Shown here piece after piece: positions 1 through 7,360 of a stretch of 64,000 nucleotides of DNA (within the stretch, counting starts at the first letter, position 1; every line of letters begins with the position of its first letter). The stretch is from JBAXTZ01 sp041666525 (GTDB lineage Bacteria; Bacillota; Negativicutes; JBAXTZ01): contig JBAYGT010000008.1 in the NCBI GenBank assembly GCA_041666525.1, positions 1-64,000 of the forward strand, in the 5' to 3' direction. The notes under the pieces were generated by a model. The model saw only the letters and a list, made by a program, of their open reading frames with translations, had not been told where the DNA came from and made no database searches. A program made the position numbers and the translations under genes.

Positions 1-90
1 GTTGACCAGCCGGAAGTAAAACCGGCCCGGCTTTTGGAACAGCTGGCGATGGCTAAAGAAAGTCGCCAGGAAGTAGAGCAGTACCGCTAA
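1..90 (+). CDS. C-terminal tail of a reading frame cut by the window edge
   Basis: An open frame runs from the left edge to a TAA at 88-90, giving 29 residues that end in EVEQYR. The product cannot be recognised from so short a tail. The same DNA folds into compact hairpins (a CCGG/CCGG stem near 10-28 and a 7-bp CTGGCGA/TCGCCAG stem near 44-68), so it may instead be the 5' part of a structured RNA. Overlap of a coding tail with a structured RNA is how IS200/IS605-type tnpB genes end. That reading is only a suggestion, because no TnpB catalytic motif lies inside the window. Confidence 0.3.
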   Translation, partial: VDQPEVKPARLLEQLAMAKESRQEVEQYR

Positions 91-307
91 AGCAAGGACT
101 GTGGCAACGAAAGTCCCGCGACCGTATGTGAAGCGAGCAAAGAAAGCAGCATACGAGTAGAACCGACCGTGAGATAAGCGTCCGGCGGTGACAACGGAAC
201 ACAAACTAACAACGGTTTGTGTAGACACTGGGATACATCAAGACCTCGGAGCGTATCTTGACTAAAGCGCAAGCTTCGACCAAGATAACCCCGCAGGACA
301 GGAAGAA

Positions 308-343
308 CCCGCGATGCGTGTAAACGTGTTGGCGGGATTTTTT
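308..343 (+). terminator. Rho-independent terminator of the leftmost transcript
   Basis: CCCGC (308-312) pairs with GCGGG (332-336), with weaker pairing inside the loop, and is followed at once by a run of T residues. It ends the structured sequence at the left edge. Confidence 0.6.
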
Positions 344-371
344 GTGTCTATGGTGAAGTTGGATATTTTGG

Positions 372-404
372 CAGCGACGTTTTGGCGTTCGCTGTTTTTT
401 TTTT
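372..404 (+). terminator. Second terminator upstream of hsdM
   Basis: CAGCGA (372-377) plus CG pairs with CG plus TCGCTG (389-394), followed by about ten T residues. Together with the terminator at 308-343 it insulates the restriction locus from the upstream transcript. Confidence 0.65.
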
Positions 405-475
405 GTTTATGTGGTGTGCAGGATAATTATTATCGTGTGGCGAATATTACAGTATTATGAAAATTGAGGTAACTA

Positions 476-1978
476 ATGGCGGACAATAATTCAGCGGCGA
501 TTGGTTTTGAAAAACAGATTTGGGATGCGGCGTGTATATTGCGCGGCAATATGGATGCTTCGGAATATAAACAAGTAGTTTTGGGGTTGATATTTTTGAA
601 ATATATTTCAGATAAATTTGACGCCCGCTACAATGAACTGGTAGCTGAAGGCGAAGGGTTTGAAGAAGATGTTGACGAGTATCTGGCTGAGGGCGTGTTC
701 TTTGTGCCGACGGCGGCGCGCTGGGCGTCGATTGCCGCGCTGGCGCGGACTCCGGATATTGGCAGGGTGATTGACGAAGCGATGCTGGCGATTGAGAAGG
801 AAAATAAACGCTTGAAAGGCGTGCTACCGAAGACCTTTGCGCGGCCGGAGCTGGACAAGCGCCGTTTGGGCGATGTGGTCGATTTGTTTACCAACATATC
901 GATGATTGAGCACGGTAATACCAAGGACGTGTTAGGCCGGGCGTATGAATATTGTTTGTCGAAATTTGCAGAGCAAGAGGGAAAGCTGGCGGGTGAGTTT
1001 TATACACCGGCATGTGTGGTTAAAACGTTGGTTGAAGTGCTGCGGCCGTTTAATGGTCGGGTGTATGACCCCTGTTGCGGCAGCGGCGGGATGTTTGTGC
1101 AGTCGGCGAAGTTTGTCGAAAATCATCAGGGCAATATTCATAATATTTCGGTTTACGGGCAAGACAGTAACGCCACGACCTGGAAAATGTGCATGATGAA
1201 TCTGGCTATTCGCGGCATTGAAGCGGATTTGGGGCGTTATAATGCCGACACCTTTTTTGATGACTGTCACCCGACGCTGAAAGCCGACTATATTCTTGCT
1301 AATCCACCGTTTAATCTTTCTGATTGGGGCTTGGATAAACTGCGCGACGATGTCCGCTGGAAATATGGGTTGCCACCGGGCGGCAACGCCAACTATGCCT
1401 GGATGCAGCACATGATTCACCATTTAGCGCCGAACGGCAAAATCGGTTTGGTGCTGGCTAATGGCTCACTGTCCAGCCAGAGCGGCGGCGAGGGCGAAAT
1501 TCGCAAGAACATCATCGAAGCTGACTTAATCGAAGGCATTATCGCGATGCCGCCGCAGTTGTTCTACACGACGCAAATTCCGGTGTCGCTGTGGTTCATC
1601 AACAAGAATAAAAAGCAAACCGGCAAGACGCTGTTTATCGATGCCCGCAATCTCGGTACGATGGTTACGCGCAAATTACGGGAATTGCCGGATACGGATC
1701 TTGCCAAGATTGGCGAAACTTTTGCGGCGTTTGAAAATGGCAGTTGCGAGAACATCAAGGGTTTTTGCGCGGTGGTCGAGACCGCGGAAATCGCCAAGCA
1801 TGATTATATCCTTACGCCCGGGCGTTATGTCGGAATTGAAGACCAAGCCGAAGACGCCGAGCCGTTCGACGAGAAAATGATGCGATTGACCGGAGAATTG
1901 GTGCAGATGTTTGCCAAATCGCGGGAATTGGAGTCGGAGATTAAAGAGCGGCTGGGGGCTATTGGGTATGAGATATGA
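476..1978 (+). CDS. hsdM: Type I restriction-modification system methyltransferase subunit HsdM
   Basis: This 500-residue protein is the N6-adenine methyltransferase subunit of a type I restriction-modification complex, acting with HsdS (specificity) and HsdR (cleavage). The N-terminal part (about residues 8-140) is the helical HsdM_N region. The AdoMet motif DPCCGSGGMF begins near residue 198 and the catalytic NPPF motif is near residue 276, the order expected of gamma-class enzymes. The ATG at 476 follows a TTGAGGTAAC ribosome site. Length is normal for the family and the frame is intact. It is the first gene of the locus and is separated from hsdS by 176 bp rich in inverted repeats. Confidence 0.97.
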   Translation: MADNNSAAIGFEKQIWDAACILRGNMDASEYKQVVLGLIFLKYISDKFDARYNELVAEGEGFEEDVDEYLAEGVFFVPTAARWASIAALARTPDIGRVIDEAMLAIEKENKRLKGVLPKTFARPELDKRRLGDVVDLFTNISMIEHGNTKDVLGRAYEYCLSKFAEQEGKLAGEFYTPACVVKTLVEVLRPFNGRVYDPCCGSGGMFVQSAKFVENHQGNIHNISVYGQDSNATTWKMCMMNLAIRGIEADLGRYNADTFFDDCHPTLKADYILANPPFNLSDWGLDKLRDDVRWKYGLPPGGNANYAWMQHMIHHLAPNGKIGLVLANGSLSSQSGGEGEIRKNIIEADLIEGIIAMPPQLFYTTQIPVSLWFINKNKKQTGKTLFIDARNLGTMVTRKLRELPDTDLAKIGETFAAFENGSCENIKGFCAVVETAEIAKHDYILTPGRYVGIEDQAEDAEPFDEKMMRLTGELVQMFAKSRELESEIKERLGAIGYEI

Positions 1979-2034
1979 AGTTGAGTAATCAAAGATAATA
2001 GCATTTCCAATTGCAAACACAGTGCCTTTTATTA

Positions 2035-2126
2035 TGGCGAATTCGCCACAATAAGATTGTTTGAGATTGCGAAACAAGTTGTTTCGCAATCTGCGTGCGC
2101 ATCGACAAATGATAATTATTCGTCGA
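2035..2126. repeat. Cluster of three inverted repeats between hsdM and hsdS
   Basis: The hsdM-hsdS gap holds a perfect 14-bp palindrome (TGGCGAATTCGCCA, 2035-2048). It is followed by a 12-bp perfect stem with a 5-nt loop (2064-2075 with 2081-2092) and a 5-bp TCGAC/GTCGA pair (2102-2106 with 2122-2126). None has a T tract, so they are not classic terminators. They could be operator sites or mRNA folds that set the HsdM:HsdS ratio. The function is inferred only. Confidence 0.6.
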
Positions 2127-2154
2127 ACCAAAACACAGAAATGAGGCGGTGACC

Positions 2155-3396
2155 ATGAATTTCTGGCGGGAAGTTAAGCTGGGGGAAGTAGTTCAGTTCA
2201 ATCCCTCAGAGGCATTAGCAAAAAATAGTTTAGCAAAAAAAATTGCAATGGAGAAATTGAAACCGTTCGTCAGAGAAATCGACGGATACGAGATGTCGAA
2301 GTACTCTGGTGGTACAAAATTTCGTAATGGGGATACATTGCTGGCTCGAATAACTCCCTGTCTGGAAAACGGTAAAACGGCCCAAGTCAAGATATTAGAA
2401 GAAAATGAAATCGGTTTTGGTTCCACAGAGTACATAGTTTTGCGTGAAAAACAGAATGTTACGATAAACGACTATATTTATTATTTAGCGGTATCGTCGG
2501 ATTTTCGTGAAGTTGCAATTAAATCCATGACAGGCACGACAGGGCGACAACGCGTTCAAAATGATTTATTGAAAAACACGGTGTTGACTCTCCCCCCTCT
2601 CCCCGAACAACGTGCCATTGCCGCGATGTTGTCTTGTCTCGACGACAAAATCGAGCTCAATCGCAAAATAAATAAGAACCTCGAAGAACTGGCGCAGGCG
2701 ATTTTCAAACGTTGGTTTGTGGATTTTGAATTCCCCGACGAAAACGGTCAGCCCTATAAATCCAGCTGCGGCGCGATGGTGGATAGCGAGTTGGGGATGA
2801 TACCGGTGGGGTGGTCGATAGACAAATTGGGTAATAGAGCTACTGTTATTGATAACAGGGGAAAGACACCACCATTTGAAAACACTAAAACTGCCTATCC
2901 GATAATTGATGTAAAGGCGCTTTCGGGAAATTTTAGAACAATAAATTACGAAAATTGTACAAAGTATGTAAACAATGACACTTATGCAAACTGGTTCAGA
3001 AACGGACATCCGCAACCACTTGATATTCTCTTGTCCACTGTTGGCAGTTTAGCTGAAATGAAATTATTCACCGGAAATGTAGGCGGTATTGCACAAAATG
3101 TAGTAGGACTGCGAAGTGAAAATCTGTCACCTTTATATCTGTTCGAATATTTACAACATATTAAGAGCGATCTGGTTGCGTATAATATTGGGTCAGTGCA
3201 GCCAAGTATTAAAGTCACCCACATTATTAAGCACGACATACTTATTCCAGACACTAAGGTTCAAAAAAACTTTGATATAATAGCTCAAAAGATCACATCG
3301 CTAATAGAATACGGATGCACGCAAAAAAGTAATTTGTCAGAACTCCGCGACACCCTCCTCCCCAAATTAATGTCCGGCGAAATCCGGGTGGCGTAA
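2155..3396 (+). CDS. hsdS: Type I restriction-modification specificity subunit HsdS
   Basis: The 413-residue specificity subunit has two target-recognition domains, each reading one half of a bipartite DNA site. A conserved central stretch (LPPLPEQRAIAAMLSCLDD, then helical NRKINKNLEELAQAIFKRWF) follows the first domain, and the C-terminal LRDTLLPKLMSGEIRV repeat follows the second, the standard layout. The ATG at 2155 is chosen over GTG at 2149 because GAGG at 2143-2146 gives normal spacing. Base composition looks more AT-rich in the variable domains than in the conserved spacers, as expected for exchangeable recognition domains. Confidence 0.95.
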   Translation: MNFWREVKLGEVVQFNPSEALAKNSLAKKIAMEKLKPFVREIDGYEMSKYSGGTKFRNGDTLLARITPCLENGKTAQVKILEENEIGFGSTEYIVLREKQNVTINDYIYYLAVSSDFREVAIKSMTGTTGRQRVQNDLLKNTVLTLPPLPEQRAIAAMLSCLDDKIELNRKINKNLEELAQAIFKRWFVDFEFPDENGQPYKSSCGAMVDSELGMIPVGWSIDKLGNRATVIDNRGKTPPFENTKTAYPIIDVKALSGNFRTINYENCTKYVNNDTYANWFRNGHPQPLDILLSTVGSLAEMKLFTGNVGGIAQNVVGLRSENLSPLYLFEYLQHIKSDLVAYNIGSVQPSIKVTHIIKHDILIPDTKVQKNFDIIAQKITSLIEYGCTQKSNLSELRDTLLPKLMSGEIRVA

Positions 3397-3426
3397 ATTC
3401 AGATTAAGCTATACAAGGAGGTTGCC

Positions 3427-5136
3427 ATGGCTAATGAGTGGGGTAACTCTCCGTTATTTCAACAGTGCGTTGGCTCGTACCTCGTTTGGTCTGAATTAAC
3501 AGGGGCGAAAAAAACTCCTCAAGATATAATTGAAATTATCAAGACTGTAGAAGTTGCTGAGTTTTTGCGAGTAAGCGCAGCTCTAAGCAATTACGACCGC
3601 GATGATAGCTTAGAATCAGAATGCAAAAACGCTTTTTACGAGCAATATACAAACGATAATGCTTTCTACGCGCTTACCGTTTGTAGGGCGAATGTACTTA
3701 AAGATATTGAAGCGTTTCAATCTAATCTGAATCGCGCTATAAATTCTGACGGGAAGATATACACACGTCAAGAACTCTACTTGCTAACAAAGTTAGTATT
3801 CAAGTATGGTATTATCGATGGCACTTTAATCGCAAGCGACGATAAGCGCTTGCTCACAACAGTTATTAGTCTTTGTTTGATGATAGCTGATTGTCTGTCT
3901 GAATTGCCAGTAGATGATTTACCTCTAGAAATGGCGCGGAACTATGTATGTAATCAAAATGAAGATATCGCGAAGGTCATTGCTCGAACGTATTCTTTTT
4001 GGCGCGAAGTAACAGATAGCGAAAATTGTGAGCAAAAGTTTATTGATAAGTACGGTGTAGACCTTTCTACAGCAATAGTCTTAATGTTAATTGGGTACTT
4101 TTTTACCAACAATCAAAATACCAATGGTGTGACGACAAAAGTACATGCACTCTGTATGAATAATTATAAGCTAAGCGAAGCAGAAAAGAGATTTTTGAGC
4201 GGTAATATGAAGACTGCTGAAGAATTTCGTTACGAACTAAAAGAGCTGGAATTCGCAGAAATAATCTCGAAGTCGTGGGATTTTTGTTTACTCAAAAAAT
4301 ATCCGTTTGTTAAGCTAAATGATGATTGGTTTATACCTATTAATACCCAAGAAACAGCTATGAACTTGTTCTTAACCATGGATAATATGGTATCTGACCT
4401 ATACGAAGAAGAGAATCGGGTAGAATTCAGAAAAAGGTTGGGGGAATATTTTGAAAATCATTTATGTCAAATGCTTTCATGCTCAAATCTCACTGCGTTA
4501 ACAAGCACAGGCGAAAAGTATAAATACAAAAAAGATAATTTGGAACCGTCCGATTATATTACTAAAATCGATGATACACTAATAGTTTTTGAGATGAAGT
4601 ACAGATATTCGCGAGAACGTGGGATATACTTTCAGGACGATAAATTATTACGCGGAGAATACGACAGGTTATTCAAAGAACCTCTAGTTCAAATTAACAA
4701 GAGACTTCAGGAAATGGCTACGATCGATAAGTATAAGACGGAAATTTTCAGTGATGTGGGAGAGATTTTTTGCATTGCAGTTAGTATCTCTGGTATACCT
4801 TGGGTGCCACCCTTAGTGGAAGAATATTTGACTGGTCTTGGAGATAAAATGTCAATAAATGAAGCTGAAACCGTTAAGTTATACCATTACTGCTTCAGTA
4901 TTGAGGACTTAGAAGTATTTTGCACTTTAGTAGAACAGTGCATAGATGTTGTAGGGTATTTGCGTTCCTATGAAACTGCGTGTACACAAGTTAGTTTTGA
5001 AGACCATATACGCTCATTTAAGGATGAATTTCTAATAAGTAAGTTAAATTTGCGGACGAAGTATATTAAAGAGAACTACGATAAATACGGCGACTCTATG
5101 CGTGAGTTTTTTAGAGAAAAGTTTAGTCCAACTTAA
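3427..5136 (+). CDS. Uncharacterised protein with a PD-(D/E)XK nuclease-like core inside the type I R-M locus
   Basis: I do not recognise this 569-residue protein as a named family. The first 320 residues look helical. From about residue 335 there is a restriction-endonuclease-like arrangement: an RKRLGEYFENHL helix with E340/E343, then D376 followed by E389-x-K391 in TLIVFEMKYRYS, on adjacent predicted strands. That is the geometry of PD-(D/E)XK nucleases. A lysine- and arginine-rich stretch follows. It starts 30 bp after hsdS with a good AAGGAGGTTGCC ribosome site, so it is probably co-transcribed with hsdMS. Composition is clearly more AT-rich than hsdM or hsdR, which suggests separate acquisition. 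A role as an accessory nuclease is inference. Confidence 0.75.
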   Translation: MANEWGNSPLFQQCVGSYLVWSELTGAKKTPQDIIEIIKTVEVAEFLRVSAALSNYDRDDSLESECKNAFYEQYTNDNAFYALTVCRANVLKDIEAFQSNLNRAINSDGKIYTRQELYLLTKLVFKYGIIDGTLIASDDKRLLTTVISLCLMIADCLSELPVDDLPLEMARNYVCNQNEDIAKVIARTYSFWREVTDSENCEQKFIDKYGVDLSTAIVLMLIGYFFTNNQNTNGVTTKVHALCMNNYKLSEAEKRFLSGNMKTAEEFRYELKELEFAEIISKSWDFCLLKKYPFVKLNDDWFIPINTQETAMNLFLTMDNMVSDLYEEENRVEFRKRLGEYFENHLCQMLSCSNLTALTSTGEKYKYKKDNLEPSDYITKIDDTLIVFEMKYRYSRERGIYFQDDKLLRGEYDRLFKEPLVQINKRLQEMATIDKYKTEIFSDVGEIFCIAVSISGIPWVPPLVEEYLTGLGDKMSINEAETVKLYHYCFSIEDLEVFCTLVEQCIDVVGYLRSYETACTQVSFEDHIRSFKDEFLISKLNLRTKYIKENYDKYGDSMREFFREKFSPT

Positions 5137-5154
5137 GATAGTGAGAGGTACACC

Positions 5155-5316
5155 ATGGCTTTCACCGAACAACATTTCGAAAAAGCGATAATTGAATTGT
5201 TCCGCGATACGCTGGGCTATACACATGTGTATGGCCCGGATGTGGTGCGGGATTATCACTCGCCGCTGCACGAGGAATTGTTGTTGTCGTTCACGTGTAA
5301 TGCAAACTGCAAATAA
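5155..5316 (+). pseudogene. Truncated duplicate of the hsdR start
   Basis: A 53-codon frame starts with MAFTEQHFEKAIIELF and ends at TAA 5314-5316. Its first 45 residues match the N terminus of the intact hsdR at 7361 closely; I count about 15 mismatches in 135 nt. It then diverges abruptly near 5292 into unrelated sequence. It keeps a ribosome site (GAGAGG) and start codon. It is best explained as the remnant of an hsdR gene interrupted when the rloAB segment arrived, or as a duplicated end left by recombination. It lacks the nuclease and helicase parts, so it cannot work as HsdR. Confidence 0.85.
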
Positions 5317-5319
5317 GAT

Positions 5320-5374
5320 GAATGTTTGAGAAACATTCTCAAAATTATACATTAAAAGCAAACCGTGTTATAAT
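5320..5374 (+). promoter_or_regulatory. Palindrome and extended -10 promoter for rloAB
   Basis: GAATGTTT-GAG-AAACATTC (5320-5338) is a perfect 8-bp inverted repeat. It is followed by an extended -10 element, TGT-TATAAT (5366-5374), about 28 nt before the rloA start. No good -35 box is seen, which fits an extended -10 promoter. The palindrome could be an operator or the end of the hsdR-remnant transcript. Confidence 0.55.
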
Positions 5375-5402
5375 TAAGCCAATAATTAGCGCGGAGGCGA
5401 GT

Positions 5403-6743
5403 ATGTTAATTCAATTTACAGTCAGCAACTTTTTGTCGTTTAAAGACGAGCAGACGTTTAGTATGGTGGCGGATACCAATAAAAAAGATACAGAATTGAC
5501 AGACAATATTTTTGGCAGCGTGGATGAGCGTATTTCGCTATTGCGCTCGGCGGTGATGTACGGAGCAAACGCCAGTGGCAAGAGCAATTTTATCAAAGCG
5601 CTGGCGTTTTTCTTCAGTTTTATTTTGGCATCGACTAATTCTACAGAACAGCAAACTATTGCGGTGCGACCGTATCGGCTGGAACCGCATTACGATAATA
5701 AACCGACTAAAGTTGAGGCGGTTTTTGAAGTGGGTAATTTTATATACCGCTATGGTTATGAAGTTACACAACGGGCAGTACTGAAAGAGTGGCTGTATGT
5801 TATCGAGGCAAATAAACAGCGTAAGCATGAAAAGCTTATATTTGAGCGCAGTTTGTCGGAACTGACTGCCAAAGTAACCGGCTGGAAAAAACTCATGCCG
5901 TTAACCAGAGAAAACTCTTTGTTGCTTACTGTTGCAGCGCAGTTTAATTTGTTGACTGCCAAACAAATAATTAATCGTCTTGCCGCATCGGTGATGGTAG
6001 TCTCCGGTGTTGATGAGTTATTCGCGCATACCACGGATTACTTGTTTTCGCAGCAAGAGAAGGGACAGAATGCGGATATTATCGCGGATGTGTGCAAGTT
6101 TTTAAAGTCAGCAGATATCAGTATTGACGGCTTTAAGGTAATCAACCGCGAGCTAAAGAAAGCAGATTTTGCTGACACTATACCCACGGTGTTCGCAAAT
6201 TTCCTGGACTCTCTGGCAGGAGACAGCGTCAGCTTCAAGCAAGTAATTACTATGCACAAGCAATTTGATAGTGACGGAAATGTCGCGGGAGTTGCGAATT
6301 TTGATATGGCTGCAGAGGAATCGGGCGGTACCAACAAACTGTTTGCGCTGAGCGTGCCGCTTTTGATGACACTGCAGCGTGGCGGGCTGCTGATAATTGA
6401 CGAATTAGAATCTAACTTGCATCCGGTAATTGTGCGATATCTCCTTAGTTTGTTCAACTCGCGGATTTATAACAAAAACAATGCCCAGATAGTGTTTACT
6501 ACCCATAATGACAGTATATTGAGTAACAGTATTTTTCGACGGGATCAGATTTGGTTCTCCGAGAAGGGAGAAAAAGGGGCAACGGAAATATTCTCTCTGG
6601 TTGAATTTAGGGAAAACAAGGCAATAGTTCGTAAAGATGCTTCATATAACAAAGATTACTTGTCTGGTCGTTACGGCGCTATTCCAATAGTAACCGACAA
6701 CTACGTGAGCGAAATCCATTCCAGGACAGAAAAATATGACTAA
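5403..6743 (+). CDS. rloA: RloA-like AAA ATPase of a restriction-linked (AbiL-like) pair
   Basis: This 446-residue protein is an SMC/OLD-type ATPase. The N terminus (LIQFTVSNFLSFKDEQTFSM) is the usual start of this group. The Walker A motif GANASGKS is near residues 53-60, the Walker B LLIIDELE near residue 330, and the H-loop TTHND soon after. Such ATPases are found beside RloB proteins inside type I restriction loci (restriction-linked orfs, described from Campylobacter) and resemble AbiL-type phage-defence pairs. The ATG at 5403 follows GCGGAGGCGAGT. It has its own promoter and overlaps rloB by 8 bp, so the two are translationally coupled. Its defence role comes from family context. Confidence 0.85.
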   Translation: MLIQFTVSNFLSFKDEQTFSMVADTNKKDTELTDNIFGSVDERISLLRSAVMYGANASGKSNFIKALAFFFSFILASTNSTEQQTIAVRPYRLEPHYDNKPTKVEAVFEVGNFIYRYGYEVTQRAVLKEWLYVIEANKQRKHEKLIFERSLSELTAKVTGWKKLMPLTRENSLLLTVAAQFNLLTAKQIINRLAASVMVVSGVDELFAHTTDYLFSQQEKGQNADIIADVCKFLKSADISIDGFKVINRELKKADFADTIPTVFANFLDSLAGDSVSFKQVITMHKQFDSDGNVAGVANFDMAAEESGGTNKLFALSVPLLMTLQRGGLLIIDELESNLHPVIVRYLLSLFNSRIYNKNNAQIVFTTHNDSILSNSIFRRDQIWFSEKGEKGATEIFSLVEFRENKAIVRKDASYNKDYLSGRYGAIPIVTDNYVSEIHSRTEKYD

Positions 6744-7344
6744 ATTGGTGTTTGGCAGAAAGAAAAATACGCGTGATGTTAGAAAAAGGTTGCTGATAGT
6801 TTGCGAAGGAGAAAAAACAGAACCGAACTACTTCAAAGCTTTTGTTGTCCCACCGGAATTAGTCGTCGTTGTTGATGGCGCCGGTTGTGAGACTATCAGA
6901 GTGGTTGAACGTGCCGTTGAGCTTAGAGAAGAAGCAATTCGAAAAGAAAAGCCTTTCGATGAGATTTGGTGCGTTTTTGACAGAGACAATTTTCCTGCAC
7001 AAAATTTCAATGAAGCGATAGCAAAAGCCGAACGACTGGAAATTAAGGTAGCCTATTCTATTGAAGCATTTGAAATATGGTATTTGCTGCATTTCCATTA
7101 TTATAATACCGGAATATCGCGAGATGACTATAAGATCAAACTAACAGCTTTATTGGGCAGAGTTTATCGGAAGAATGATAAGGCAATGTACGAGTTGCTT
7201 CAAGACAAAATTGATATTGCTATAAAGAACGCGCAGAATCTGAGAGTAAAACAGGAAACGTCTGAAGAGATTTTGTACAATCGCAATCCGGTAACAACTG
7301 TCGATCTTTTGGTTGTTGCTTTACGAAGCTATCGAAAGCCATAG
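6736..7344 (+). CDS. rloB: RloB-family protein, TOPRIM-like partner of RloA
   Basis: The 202-residue protein matches the RloB family: VCEGEKTEPNYFKAF near residue 24 and a WCVFDRDNF motif near residue 77, an arrangement resembling a TOPRIM metal site (Glu, then DxD). Proteins of this kind are the presumed effector next to an OLD-like ATPase; AbiLii is a possible relative. The start lies inside the last codons of rloA, and only 16 bp separate its stop from hsdR. Whether it cuts nucleic acid is not shown by sequence alone. Confidence 0.85.
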   Translation: MTKLVFGRKKNTRDVRKRLLIVCEGEKTEPNYFKAFVVPPELVVVVDGAGCETIRVVERAVELREEAIRKEKPFDEIWCVFDRDNFPAQNFNEAIAKAERLEIKVAYSIEAFEIWYLLHFHYYNTGISRDDYKIKLTALLGRVYRKNDKAMYELLQDKIDIAIKNAQNLRVKQETSEEILYNRNPVTTVDLLVVALRSYRKP

Positions 7345-7360
7345 ATTAACGAGGTGAACC

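Larger units (their letters stand above)
1..345 (+). ncRNA. Strongly structured sequence, possible non-coding RNA (omega-RNA-like?)
   Basis: Between the left edge and a terminator the sequence contains a run of local stems: CCGG/CCGG, CTGGCGA/TCGCCAG, GGACT/AGTCC (about 95-117), CGTATG/CATACG (about 123-156), ACACAAAC/GTTTGTGT (about 210-233), GATAC/GTATC, then the terminator stem. There is no convincing reading frame from 91 to 475. I compared it by eye with RNase P, tmRNA, SRP RNA, 6S and the common riboswitches and saw no match. A guide-RNA scaffold at the 3' end of a tnpB-like gene, or an unrelated sRNA, are the main alternatives. The 5' end is outside the window. Confidence 0.4.

Noticed and set aside
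1..345. RNase P, tmRNA, SRP or cobalamin riboswitch
   Set aside because: The conserved sequence blocks of these RNAs are absent. Only a GAAAGTCC-like string resembles RNase P, which is not enough.
932..1423. Long minus-strand frame inside hsdM
   Set aside because: It is antisense to a well-supported gene with no ribosome site or family likeness. Similar antisense frames across the window were rejected for the same reason.
2035..2126. hsdS phase-variation (DNA inversion) sites
   Set aside because: No second copy of the inverted repeats or of hsdS recognition domains, and no recombinase gene, is seen nearby.
3427..7344. Complete BREX, DISARM or Zorya-type system
   Set aside because: The marker genes of those systems (PglX with BrxC/PglZ, DrmABC, ZorAB) are not present.
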